Positions 43,633-55,520 of a DNA stretch of 64,000 nucleotides are shown one piece after another. Within the stretch, counting starts at the first letter, position 1, and every line of letters starts with the position of its first letter. Source of the DNA: Macropodus opercularis (taxonomy: Eukaryota > Chordata > Actinopteri > Anabantiformes > Osphronemidae); assembly GCA_030770545.1 (NCBI GenBank), contig CM061106.1, forward strand, positions 1,808,001-1,872,000, written 5' to 3'. Both the position numbers and the translations under genes were made by a program. The notes under the pieces were generated by a model. That model ran no database searches, was not told the origin of the DNA, and saw nothing but the letters and a program-made list of their open reading frames with translations.

Positions 43633-45711
43633 TTACAACACCGACATGACTGCTATATCTTCCTGTTCGTCCTCCTCGTCGTTTGGTGCGCCTCCTCTAA
43701 GCAGTGGCATCTGTGTAGCAGGACCATCCCTGCCTTGTATTGCAGTCACTATTAAATGCTGACACAAAGCTCGGATGCAGGGAATACAGCAGCATCCGCA
43801 CAAGATTAGAGCCGTCACCATTCCTACTAAGGAGAGAAATATAGACAAAATCATAGTTTTCCATTTTCCAAACATTCTGTTCATCCAATGATCAAGAGGA
43901 CTATTAATCCCTGAATTTTCATGCATTTCCTTAGATAGTGTCCGTAGTCCCTCTAATGCCTTGGTGACGGAGCCATCAGGAGCCGTATTGTTAGGAATGA
44001 ACGTACAGCATTGCTCACCAAACATAGAGACACACTCCCCCCTTTTCCGCCAGCAACATATCCAAGGCCATACGGTTCTGCACCGCCATCAGGGATGTGG
44101 GAGCTACTTGGTCTGCCAGACCTTCTACTGCATCTCTGGTCAAGTTCGCTAGACGCAGAACATTGTAATGTACATAACTAATTCTATCAATATTTTTGTT
44201 TGGAGTTACTGGGAAGAGAGCGGCTACAACCGGTATGTTTTCAAATCCACCAGCTATCTGATCTGCCAGTTTAAATTCAACCGGCACTCCACGTGGCACT
44301 CCTATTGCGTCTATATACGTCGGGCTCCCTGTAGATAAATCAAATCCCTGTGCTTTACGTTTCTGCAAAACATGCCTTCTACGTTTTCGGGTGGTATCAT
44401 GCCGATCATGTCGGTCGGTTATTGCCTTGAGATGAGTCTTTCCATCTCTGTGACCTATCAACATTAAAGGTATTGCCAGTCGCACCATAGCACATCTTCC
44501 CTTCCAGGCTGTGGGTAAATTCACCCTCAAGCGCGTTTCATCACACATCCAAAACAAATCCGCCCTTGCCCAGGTCCCTACTGTTTTGGAGCTTTTTTAG
44601 CACACCAGGTCCCTCTCAGGCTACCTACTGCCACACCTGAGGGGTCATTACTGGAGAAACAGGTGTAATTATTGAACCGTGGGGTAAAGACAGGTGGTTT
44701 AGTGTCATTGCGAATAGGAGGAAATATTGCTGCCAATGTTGTACAATTAAGAGGAGTGGCCTGTGAGGTTAATTTTACCATACAGTCGTATCCCCAATAG
44801 TCACTGTCGGGATACAAATGGGCGGGTTCAGTGTATAACAGAGGACGGGCTGATGAACATGCCACGCAGTTTGTCATACCTTGCTCTCTGGCTGTGCCTA
44901 CTAACCAATCTAGCCATAGATTCTTATCTCCGTAACCAGTGGCTAGTTGAATTATATCTGTGGTGGATAATTTTGTATAGTCCAATGTTAAAACATGTTT
45001 CTTAACCTCGTCCTGTGCTTTTCCTGGAGCAGAAGTAACAGCCTTCTGGTCTTTCTTTGTGCGACTCTGTGGTTCCCGGAAATTAATTTTTATCATACCC
45101 AATGTATCTTTTCCTGGTTGATCCACCCCTAATATCCAATAAAATGTCATTTCATTTCGATCTGCATTAGTACTAATACTACTTCCTGGTGTTCGAGTGG
45201 GCCCCACCCATTTTCCTGGTATGGTCAGAGTAAGTGGAAGGTTGTTATATGCGATACGTGCCTTGTCACCGAATGTCACATTGTTCCACCATCCTTCTCC
45301 TCCGGTTGTAGGCTTTTGTCCTGTATTTTTGATCACCTCCCCCCATGAGGGGCAAGGTGAAACGCTATATGCATCCTGTGCTCTACAGTAACGATCTGTA
45401 TTAGCTTCTGTACACAGATACACACTGTATCCTTTTCAATTTTTCCAACTCTGTCTGTCTGGGCCACAATTAATAACGGAACATAAATCAAACTGGAATC
45501 TAGTAAGAGTGCCACGCGTGTAGTTCAACTCAATTCCCCCATACCTGACGAGACATTGGTCCCTATGACTCGCCGCTCTGCCCTTCCTCTCCAGTTTGAG
45601 ATGGTGACGCCTCCACTCTTTCCATCTCAAGGTTCCTAAAACAGTTACTATAGCCAGCACAGCAATCACACATACAATTAACTTCTTATATGGCCATGTC
45701 AATGCCATCAT
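43633..45711 (-). pseudogene. ERV envelope, one in-frame stop and two frameshifts
   Basis: The ATG at 45711 gives a hydrophobic signal/anchor (LIVCVIAVLAIVTVLG). A TGA at 45436-45438 interrupts the frame, which continues in phase as 45423-44578 (surface subunit with several N-X-S/T sites). Shifts at about 44560-44580 and 44015-44035 lead to the last two segments. They contain a basic furin-type site (RKRRR), a region with the gamma-type C-X6-CC motif split by the second shift, a membrane span (ILSIFLSLVGMVTALILCG) and a cysteine-rich cytoplasmic tail. The gene starts 86 bp after pol. It is not functional as read. Confidence 0.87.
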
Positions 45712-45796
45712 GTTTTTATTGTTTTTTTTTTCTCTCTCTCTCTTTTTTATCTATATCTTTCACTAACACCCTTTACTGAAAAAGCTTTCGACTTTC

Positions 45797-48700
45797 TTAG
45801 GAGGTTACAGAGGAACTTTCTGGAGCTCGGAGATCTCTCTCTGTACTTCTTACGTCTCTGGCTGGCTCATCTGTTGGGGCACACATGCTCCAGTGATACC
45901 ATACGTCACCTTTCCCCTTCAATCTCACTGCATGGGATGTTCGCTCCGTCACTTGGAACGGTCCTGTCCACCGTGGCTCAGACCACTTCCTCTTTATCAC
46001 TTTCAAAAGAACCCACTCAGCCGTATGTGGTTTCCTGGACTCTGGAGATCCTTTGGCTCCCGTAACCTGCGTGGAGAATTCTGCAACGAGAGCTGTTAGT
46101 TGGTCATGACACGCTTTGTACCCTCTACGGGGCATTTCAGTTAACTGCAGTCCCTCTCCCGGTCCCGGGAAGGGTCTTCCTGTTAACAGTTCATGAGGTG
46201 TGAACTGTGTTATCCTATTAACTGACGTCCTGACACTCATCAGAGCGATTGGTAATGCCTGAACCCAGTTCAATTTGGTCTGTGCACAGATTTTTGCCAA
46301 TTTTGTCTTAAGCGTTTGGTTCATTCTCTCCACTTTTCCCTGTGACTGAGGATGATACACTGTTCCAAACGAATGTTTCAATCCCAACATCTGTTCGACC
46401 TTCTGTAAATCCTGATTCTTAAAATGTGTACCGTTGTCCGATCGGACTTTTCTAGGAAACCCATGGTTTGGTATGTAATGGTTTATTAAACACTTGATAA
46501 CAGTTGTGCTGTCTTCATGTTTTGCTGGCCACGCCTCTGGCCATCCTGAATAGGCATCCACACACACCAGTAGATACCTCTTTCCTTCCACTGTCTCACC
46601 CATATCTGTGTAATCTATGATGATTTCCTCTCCTGGCCCTGCCACTGGAGCAAATCGTCCTTCAGTTGTCTGGACTCCTGCTTTCACATTGTATCCTGTG
46701 CATATTTGACATGTTTTCACATGATGTTTGACCATGTCTGGGAGAAAAGGATGCCACAAGTCTTTTAAACTCTTCTCCATCTGTCTGACTCCTACATGCG
46801 CAAGCCCATGTGCCTCCTGAAACACAGTTCCTCTCAAACCTGCTGGCAACACTACTCTTCCCTGTGGACCTCTCCACACTCCTTCCGTCTGAATGGCTCC
46901 TCTCTGTATCCAAACTGTTTTCTCCTGTGGAGAACACTTTTCTTGTTCTTCTCTGATTAGTTCCACCGTCATTGGTGGGAGGATGTCCTCCACCCCCTTT
47001 TGTGCTGACATTAATATCATCTGAGTCTGGTATCCTGCTGCCTGTTTTGCTGCTTCATCTGCTTTTTGATTTCCTACCGCGGTTTTAGTTTGAGCCTTGT
47101 CGTGTCCCTTACATTTCACTAGAGCTACTGCCTGTGGTTTCTGTATTAACTCGACTAATTCTCTCATCTCAATTTCGTGTTTGATCGTCTGTCCGGTTGT
47201 TGTCTTGAATCCTGCTCTCTGCCACTGTCTGAGTTCTGTCTGAACTGCTCCCACCACATACGCAGAGTCGGTGTAAATTGTTACTCTCTTTCCCTCTGCC
47301 CATGCTAGAGCTTCCATAACTGCTCTAAGTTCAGCTAACTGTGCCGATGGTCGATCTAATATCTGTCCAGTAATGATGGTTTCATGTTGTTCTCCTACTT
47401 CTCTAACAACTGCATATGCTGCTTTTAATCCTTCCTGCGGATGCCTGTAGCAACAGCCATCTGTGTACAACACTTCTGTCTGTCCTTCCAGTGGTTCTGT
47501 TGCTAAGTCTGCCCTTATCTTTGTGTCTTCCATTGCCTTTTCCTCACACACATGTGGTCCTCCCCCACTTCTCTGTTCTGCCATGTTAATGCCTTCATGT
47601 GTGAATGTGATGTGTTCTCCACTCAAGACTTTAGCAAGTCTGTTCTGTCGTACTGCTGTCATCGTGAACGCTGCTGAATTAACAAATGCCACCACGCTAT
47701 GTGTTGTCAGTACTATCAATGCATGTCCCATTACCACATGTGCTGTTTTTAAAATGAGTTTTGCTACACCAGCTGCATGTCGTGTGCACACTGGTTGTCT
47801 TTTTTCCATGTTATCCAATAGCACACTGCTATACATCAATACTTTCTTATTCCCCCTTTGTTTCTGAAAGAGCACGCCGTGTGCGGCCTGTGCGTCTTCA
47901 GAAACATCCAGAAAGAATGGTTTGGTGTAGTCCGGAGTAGCTAACTCCGCCGCACCTGCCAAAGCCTGTTTCAAAGAGATAAACGCCTTTTCCGCCTCCG
48001 TTGTCCATGACAAACAAGCTGTCAAGTTCCGAGGGCCCGCCTGTTGGACCAGTGACCGTAACAGAGCAGTATAGTCACAATAGGAGGGAACAAACTGCCG
48101 ACTGTAGCCTGCTAGTCCGAGGAATGACAACATATCTTTCACTGTCAGTGGTTGAGGATGCGCCAATATGGAGGACCGATGTGCTGGAGACATGCTGGCT
48201 CCAGATGCTGATACCACTCTACCGAGGAATGTAACTTCCCTACGTACTGCCTGTAGTTTGGAGCGAGCCCACAGAATGCAGATGTAGCAACACCCTTCTC
48301 GTGCCTTCCAAACAGGACTGTGGGGAGTCCGCTGCCAATAGCAAGTCGTCCACATATTGTATCAAAACCACGCCTTCCAGTAGAGAGCAGGACTGTAACA
48401 ATTTACGCAGAGCATGATTAAACAAACCTGGAGACAGTACAAATCCCTGTGGGACTCGCGTATAGCGCAGCTGTGTCCCCTGAAAAGTAAATGAAAAAAC
48501 ATCTCTCAGCTCTTCAGCCAATGGTAGGCAGATAAATGCGTTTGCCAGATCAATACATGTAAACCACGTGTGTTGCGGAGTCAGTGACGACAAAGCAGTG
48601 TAGGGGTTAGGAACTGGTAATGTGGGTGTGGTTACAATAGAATTGATGCGCCTTAAGTCGTGTGCCATCCGATACTGGCCTGTGCCTGGTTTTTCTACAG

Positions 48701-48920
48701 GTAATATAGGAGTATTCCACGCTGAAGTCGAGGGTTCTAATACACCACTCTGTAATAACCCATAAATAGTGTCTGCTATCCCTGCCTCTGCTTCGGCTTT
48801 CTGTCGATACTGTGGTTGCCATAATGGCGGAGTGGGCTGCAGGGTGAATGTGACCGGAGCTAGGGAACTGCAAAAACCAACATCTGAGCGTCTAACATAT
48901 CTGCAGCCAACTCGTGATCA
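45797..48920 (-). pseudogene. ERV pol: RT broken, RNase H and integrase open
   Basis: The RT frame (about 48920-48240) has MAHDLRRINS, FTCIDLANAFICLPL and the catalytic [12 protein letters not shown] shift at about 48240-48355 moves into the long frame ending at 45797. That frame holds the RT connection, RNase H ([34 protein letters not shown]), integrase with HHCC (H...H...CQIC) and the D,D-35-E core ([31 protein letters not shown]). A C-terminal SH3-like part ([19 protein letters not shown]) follows. The integrase half is intact. The step from the protease frame into RT is -1, but no classic slippery heptamer is evident. Confidence 0.9.
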
Positions 48921-49884
48921 GATTTTTCACGGCCATGGTGCCGAGTTAGTAACTGATGTTCAAGTACAACCACATCAGATGTAGTTTGTGTGATTTTATA
49001 AGATGAGTGTTCAGGTGAGTATTGGACATTAGGAAGTTGCGTTGTTACCCAATTAGTACTTTCAGCCAATCGTTTGGCCATCGGGCCTAGATCTTTAGCT
49101 TGGTGTCCAGGATGTATTGCCAACGAGACATGAGGCACCGCCTCCGCACCCATCTCATACCAGGCAGCCTGATCTGCTGTCAACTGTACACTGCCCATAC
49201 TCCTTCTGGACCAATCAGAATAACATTAGTGGAAATTTTCCATGTATGTCCTTGCAGTTTGTCCTGAAACATATCTTGATACCAATCTGTCTGTTCCCTG
49301 TCATAAAATAGTGTAACATGGTAAGGGTCGGTCGGGGAGACATATGGGCTCAGTTGGGAGATCCAGGGTTTCCAGGCCATGTATAAGGAGAGAAGACCGC
49401 CCCCTGCCGGGCCCTCCGGTTCCAATCGGCCCCAGTATACGTCAGCGCCCACATTCGTCGAGGCTTCCTGCATCAGCCACTGACCAGCCACTGACAAACT
49501 TTTCTTGGAGCAATTAGTGGATTCGCCGTTGGGAAACGATACAATCACACCGTCAGGTGAACAAAGAATTGAAACGCCCAGTCGAACCAACAAGTCTCTC
49601 CCCATCAAATTGACTGGGGTGCCATTTGAAACAACAAAACGATGCCGTATGGATTGGCCGGCCACTCGGACCGGCAGAGGTTGAGTTAATGGCAGTTTGA
49701 CAGGTTCCCCAGAGAAACCAACTAGTTCAACAGTCTTAGATGATAGGTCCTTCTTTTCCACTCTCACATTCAGAGTGGAGAAAGTCGCGCCTGTGTCCAC
49801 CAGAAAGGGCAGTCTTGTCTGTTTTATTGTCAAGGATAACAACGGGTCTACCCTCCCGTCGTCTAGGCTTCTCTGTGGGCTTCT
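48860..49884 (-). pseudogene. ERV protease region, one frameshift
   Basis: The frame after the gag stop contains LPFLVDTGATFSTL (the catalytic D-T-G) and LMGRDLLVRLG (the usual C-terminal GRD/N-L-L motif), then a long extension. It stops at 49180. The sequence continues in another frame (49198-48860), so there is a shift at about 49180-49200. The second frame leads toward RT and ends at TAG 48860-48862, overlapping the RT frame. Confidence 0.82.
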
Positions 49885-51995
49885 TCATTGTTGGGGGAAA
49901 TCCTCTGGTTCCCACACAGGAAACTGACCCCCTGGTGCAAGACTGGCGTGAGGTGCAACATGTGATCCTCTATTTGGTAAACCTCTTCCACGCTGTCCTC
50001 GTCCCCTCGGACCAGGTCCCATGTTTGCATGAGTCATGGGACATTCTCTGGCGAAATGCCCCGGCTGACCGCAGCAGTAGCATATCCACTCCCCCGACAT
50101 GCCCCTTCCCCTCCCGGATCCCCGTCCCAGATAGCCACGGCCTCCCCTGGGTAGACCCCTACTGTACTGCTGTGGGTAATATGAGCCTTGTGTATTGGAT
50201 GGCCCGTGTCCATACTGAGGGTGGCCTGGAACCCAGAATGGCGAGGGCAATAAATCTGGGTTATCAGGAACCTGTGTAGCCTGTTGCAACATCTGTTTTT
50301 CTACCTTATCTTTCTTCTTAACATCATTAGTCTCTTGTCTTACCTTCTGTAACTGTAACCTAAGCAGCTGTTTTTTCAATTCCTCCATTTCTGAACCTTC
50401 CTCTTCCTCTTTCTGCTGGGCCTTATGTAAATGGTGCAACAGGTGGCGTTCCCACGTCTCAGTGGAACCTCCCGGTGCATCTGGATTATCTTCCATGCTT
50501 TGTCTTACTTCTTTTGACACTCCCTTTAACACTGCTCGCCTGAACAACTCCTCTTGCATTTGAGTGGAGTGTGGGTCACCCCCGTAGCATCAACCCATTC
50601 TGTTTTACACCTATGTAAAAAAGTGGCCGGTTTCTCCCCCTTCTTAGGTGTACACGTGATCTGATGTGTCTGGCCTCTAGGGGCCGGGAAACATTCTCTC
50701 ATAGCTCTACCCACATTTGTGGCCCACTGGTCAAATGGCTCACTATCATCTACCATCAACAGTCCTGCTCTCGCCTCTATTTGTTCTACTTCCCAGGTGG
50801 ACATAATCTGCCCCATCAGGGCCCTCCAATCACCTACTCCCAGTCTCTGGCCCATGGTCAACTGCTCCAACTTGCTCAACCACCTTCCCCCACCCTCTGT
50901 GGGATGTGGAAGTTTCTCTAAAATTGCTGTCATATCCCCAAACTGCCATGGTTCATATTGGATTCTGCCCCCTTTTGAAAGCAAGGGGTATTGGTGGTGT
51001 ATGTACTCACCACCTGGTGCTGAATTACGTCTAGGTCTAAGGTCATATCTGTGGGACACGGGTGGCTCATCTGTGTGTGTTGTCAGTTTTCCCTTAATGG
51101 TGACGTCAATCCCTGCTTGACTCCTCCTTTCACTCTCCTCTTGTCTCCTACTTTCCCTTCTTCTCCTGTTTCTAAAAGCTTCCTCTCCTTCTTCGTCACT
51201 TTGCATGCTTCTACTTTCTCCTTCTAACTCTATCCCTGACTTCCATCCTGTTGCCTGTTCCTCCTTCCTCATCTCTTTTCTCTTAATTAATTCCTGATCT
51301 TGTTGCTGAGCTGCAACAAGCACACGCATCGTTTCTCTAGTCTCGTTATCTCTGCTCCAATCTACTCCACTGGCTCCTCCACTGTCCTGCTGCTCCTCTA
51401 CATCTAACTGGCCTCCCTTCACATTCCACAGAGGCATCTGTTTATACGGTGGGGGCAGCGTAGTAAGTGCAGATGTGTGCTTTAAATCAGGATAGATGTT
51501 TACATATGTCGGCGGTCGTGTCTGCCCTACTGTGGTGTGTGGTGTTAACTCTGTCTCCTGTTTTTTCACTGAACTATCAGTGAGTTCCTGTTGTTTGTCT
51601 TTCCCTCTTTTTGCAATAATTTTAGTTCCCCATGCTGCCAATGCCATATTGTGCACTATTCGCCTATTTTCCTCTTTTTGTTCTAATTCTGTTTTCCACT
51701 TTCTCTTCACGATTAAACCCTTTACTTCTTCTTTGTTGTGTTCTTTTGTTGCCTGTAATGCAGCCACATCCTCCCTGGCTAAAACTTCTGCTAGATCTCC
51801 TCTGTCCTCATCTTTCCAAACTCCCTTCTTTTTTAATTCTTCATATTTACCATCATACATTTTTCTTTGTCGATCTCGATCTTTCTTTTCAATACCACTT
51901 ATCAACTGTTCACGAGCTTTTTTCCACTGATTCAACATTGTCAGTGGCCTGCAGCCGCCTTCATCAACACACTCTAGATCAAATTCACTCTCCAT
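49885..51995 (-). pseudogene. ERV gag, one frameshift
   Basis: The first frame (51995-50526) has a charged matrix-like region with a proline-rich PTYVNIY/PPPYKQMP stretch (a PPPY late-domain motif). A capsid part follows (YEPWQFGDMTAILEKLPHP, then EPFDQWATNVGRAMRECF). It ends out of frame. The second frame (50559-49885) supplies the capsid end (EELFRRAVLKGV), a coiled helix and a nucleocapsid with one CCHC knuckle, CYCCGQPGHFAREC, in an RG-rich context. The shift is between about 50530 and 50600. The terminal TGA (49885-49887) is in frame with the protease, so readthrough would make Gag-Pro. Confidence 0.88.
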
Positions 51996-51999
51996 TTTT

Positions 52000-52998
52000 C
52001 TCCTCCTGAGATTTCACTTCTCTCACTCACAGGAGTGAGAATGAAAAACAAACTAACAAACAAACAAGCAAACAAAACAAACAAAACAATTTGTTATCAC
52101 CGTTGTTATCTCCACTCTCTCACCGGTGACTTTTCAACTCTTCAACACGTCAACAACTATTCCACTAACTTACAATATTTTAAGGGAGCACCAAGTCCCT
52201 AGGGGTCCTACACCCGGAATCTTTCAGACACTGCCCCTTTTTTTTTTTGTCTTTTTGTTTTTAATTTGTGTCTGTAGCTTTCGAACTGGTGGCCGTATTT
52301 TTAGTTGTATCACAATCACAACAGAGGTTCACAACTCAGTCTTTTAAGGGAGCACCAAGTCCCTAGGTTCTACCAAACCGGAATCTTTCAGACACTTCAC
52401 CCTTTTTTTTTTTGTCTTTTAATTTTTAATTTGTGTCTGCAGTTTTCCAACTAGTGGCCGTAATTTTAGTTGTATCACAACAGAGGTTCACAACTCAGTC
52501 TTTTAAGGGAGCACCAAATCCCTAGGTTCTACCAAACCGGAATCTTTCAGACACTTCCCTTTTTTTTTTTTGTCTTTTTGTTTTTAATTTGTGTCTGCAG
52601 TTTTCCAACTAGTGGCCGTATTTTTAGTTGTATCACTACCACAACAGAGGGTCACAACTCAGTATTTTAATGTCCTTGTCAGGACATTATAGGCACCACA
52701 CCCGTGATTTCACTTTTCTTATCCTTTTTACTCTTTTACTTTTAACTTATCTCTTATCCTTTTTACTCTTTTACTTTTAACTTTACTCTTATCCTTTTTC
52801 TTTTTTAATTAATTATTATTCTTCAAATTTTAATTTGCAGAACTGGATTCCTATCCATGACACAGTTATTTTAGAGTTTTCAATATGCAGAAATTCGAAT
52901 CTTAACAGGTTTTCTGCTTACCTTGTTTTAATCCTGGCCAGGCTACTGTGTCACAAACAGGTCCTCAGTTCTCGTTCCAAATCTGTCTCTCCTTCACC
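52000..52998 (-). other. ERV 5' leader with tandem repeats and a stem-loop
   Basis: A 1-kb untranslated leader separates the primer site from gag. Three direct repeats of about 160 bp start at 52178, 52342 and 52501 (TTTTAAGGGAGCACCAA on the plus strand), each with a poly-T run. A perfect 9-bp-arm hairpin with a 4-nt loop is at 52668-52689. A short pyrimidine repeat (CTTATCCTTTTTACTC) lies at about 52700-52800. The leader probably holds packaging or dimerisation signals; the repeats have no known role. Confidence 0.75.
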
Positions 52999-53016
52999 AT
53001 CACGTCGGGGTCACCA
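52999..53016 (-). promoter_or_regulatory. ERV primer-binding site, tRNA-Trp
   Basis: On the minus strand it reads TGGTGACCCCGACGTGAT, the 18-nt complement of the tRNA-Trp 3' end. It starts three bases after the 5' LTR. The same primer is used by avian sarcoma-leukosis viruses. Confidence 0.9.
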
Positions 53017-53019
53017 AAT

Positions 53020-53604
53020 TGTTGAGCTGCTCTCCCAATCCCAGCTCTGCGCGTTCGTTGAATGATGAGGAGAAACGTCTGATAAAAATCAGTCTTGCTT
53101 TTATTTCAAACTTGAAGAATAATAATTTACAGGCCTGGGTCAGTCTGTCCCTATACTATACAGCATATAGTCAGGGCACGAAGTCTGACTGACACTGTCT
53201 GTCCCTCGACCCACACTTTTATGCTGGACAGAGCATCTTTCTGTGGTGCAACAGGATCCTGATGCCGTGGTCTGGTGTTCGTCTCCATGGCTGATTTATT
53301 GGTGTCTTATCTTCTCCGTTGCTTTGTGGTCCCATAACCTATGGATCTAAGCACATTCCTTCTACAGACATTCACATGTTTCACTCCCTACTTATCTGAT
53401 TCTCTGCTTAGACCCCCTTCTTCACATGCTGTTTAATGACCCATGTCTGGGTGCATCTGGGGTCTCTACTATTCTCTAAATCTGATGTGTGTGTTTCAAA
53501 CTATACTTTAATGCAATCGGCTTGTTCTGTTTTCTGCCTGCATCCTACTTATCTAAGCTTTCAACTACTATTTTAACTACTACTTAACTATTTAGATTCC
53601 TACA
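53020..53604 (-). repeat. ERV 5' LTR
   Basis: It begins TGTAGGAATC on the minus strand and ends CTCAACA. A TATA-like CATAAAAG at 53216-53223 and AATAAA at 53100-53105 give a U3-R-U5 layout with a U5 of about 80 bp. It differs from the 3' LTR at four sites. Confidence 0.95.
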
Positions 53605-53665
53605 CCTGTTACTGAGAAACCAAACGTACATACTCAGTGATGTTTTCTGTTTCTCTTTGAACCAG

Positions 53666-55520
53666 ATGGAATGATTCCAGTACCACAGCCACGACACATC
53701 AAATACTATCAACAGAAGCTCCAGGAACACTTCAGTGACAGGTTTCCCTTAGTCCAAGAAGGCTGGACACAGAAGAAGGACGCACAGCAGCTACACACTA
53801 TCTACACAGAGCTGTACGTCACAGCCACAGGTCACATAGAGATGAACACACAGCATGAAATCCATCAGATGGAAAAACCAAAGAAGCAAATGGACACAAA
53901 GGATCCGATCCAACCCAGCGACATGTTCAAACACCCCTCTGGAGACGGCAGAGCCGTCAAAACAGTGCTGACCAACGGAATCGCTGGAATTGGAAAAACA
54001 GTCCTTGTGCATAAGTTTGTGTTGGACTGGGCTGAACAAAGGTCCAGTCAAGACGTGCATCTGATTTTCCCCTTCACCTTCCGTCAGCTGAATCAGCTGA
54101 TGGGAAAGAAGTTTAGTTTGGCAGAGCTCATTCATAAATGTAACCCAGAAACAGTGTCCATCAGCCAAGAGGCTCTGAACTACATCTTTACAGCTCTACA
54201 GTCATCAGGAAACACCAACTATGACAAGAGCGAGTTCAAGCTTCTGTTTGTGTTTGATGGAGTGGACGAGAGTCGCCTTCACCTGAACCTCAATGTTGAT
54301 GATGTTAGTTCTACTGATGTAACAAAGTCGAATGAAGTAAACGTCCTGATAAAGAAACTCATCAGTGGAAAACTACTCCGCGCTGCTCGCCTCTGGATCA
54401 CCACACGACCTGTAGCAGCCAATCAGATCCCTCCTGGGTGCGTTGACATGGTGACAGAGGTCAGAGGGTTCACTGACCCACAGAAGGAGGAGTACTTCAG
54501 GAAGAGGTTCAGAGATGAGCAGCAGGCCACAACCATCATCTCCCACATCAAGACATCACGAAGCCTCCACATCATGTGTCACATCCCAGTCTTCTGCTGG
54601 ATCACTGCTACGGTTCTGGAGGATCTGCTGAGAACCAGAGAGGGAGGAGAGCTGCCCAAGACCCTGACTGAGATGTATGCAAAGTTCCTAAAGTTTCACA
54701 TGAAGCAGACTAAAGAGAAGTACGGACCAGAACAGAGCATCACATACATCAAGTCATTAGCAAAACTGGCTTATGAGCAGCTGGAAAAGGGAAACTTGAT
54801 CTTCTATGAGAATGATCTGAAAGAGAGCGGCATCGATGTCAGTGGAGCCTCAGTGTGTTCAGGAGTGTTCACAGAGATCTTTAAAGAAGAGCAAGGGAAG
54901 AAGGACGAAGTCAAGATGTTCAGCTTTGTCCATCTGAGTGTTCAGGAGTTTCTGGCTGCTGTTCATGTGAAGCTGTGTTTCAACAACGACAACACAAATG
55001 TGATGTCTTTGCCACGACTGTCAATACAGAACCTCATACTGCTTTTAAGGAAAACATCTCTGACTGTGATTCACAGGTTTGCTATTGACAAGGCCTTACA
55101 GAGTCCAAATGGACACCTGGACCTGTTCCTCCGCTTCCTCCTCGGTCTTTCACTGCAGACCAATCAGACTCTACTACAAGGCCTGATGACACAGACAGGA
55201 AGTAGCTCAAAGACCAATCAGGAAACAGTCCAGTACATCAAGGAGAAGCTCAGTGAGGATCTGCCTGCAGAGAGAAGCATCAACCTGTTCCACTGTCTGA
55301 ATGAACTGAATGATGGTTCTCTAGTGGAGCAGATCCAACAGAACCTGAGATCAGGACGTCTCTCCACACATGAACTGTCTCCTGCTCAGTGGTCGGCTCT
55401 GGTCTTCATCTTACTGTCATCACAAGAAGATCTGGACGTGTTTGACCTGAGGAAATACTCTGGTTCAGAGGAGGCTCTGCTGAGGCTGCTGCCAGTCGTC
55501 AAAGCCTCCAACAAAGCTGT
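53666..55520 (+). CDS. NLR gene 2, FISNA-NACHT exon
   Basis: This is a 1,855-bp exon with AG at 53664-53665 and GT at 55521, in phase with the linker exon. It holds the FISNA region of fish NLRs (HIKYYQQKLQEHFSDRF to about residue 200). The NACHT ATPase follows: Walker A GIAGIGKT at about 218-225, Walker B LLFVFDGVDE at about 306-315, and sensor RLWITTRP. Then comes the winged-helix/HD2 part (IMCHIPVFCWI, FSFVHLSVQEFLAA). All motifs are intact. ATP-driven oligomerisation would expose the N-terminal pyrin domain to ASC. It is preceded 58 bp upstream by the provirus LTR end. No frameshift is seen. Confidence 0.95.

Larger units (their letters stand above)
43014..53604 (-). mobile_element. Endogenous retrovirus provirus (class I-like), two LTRs
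   Basis: The provirus is 10,591 bp in antisense orientation inside NLR gene 2 intron 2. Both 585-bp LTRs are present with TG...CA ends and a 4-bp duplication CCTG at 43010-43013 and 53605-53608. Read on the minus strand it runs 5' LTR, tRNA-Trp primer site, a long leader, gag, pro-pol, env, polypurine tract, 3' LTR. The LTRs differ at four of 585 sites, so it is young, yet every region except RNase H-integrase is interrupted as read. C-X6-CC in Env and the gag-stop-pro arrangement place it with gamma/epsilon-like fish retroviruses. Confidence 0.95.

Noticed and set aside
48860..48925. Programmed -1 frameshift signal between ERV protease and RT frames
   Set aside because: The frames overlap by about 60 bp in the right direction, but no classic X-XXY-YYZ heptamer is in phase, so I treat it as unresolved damage.
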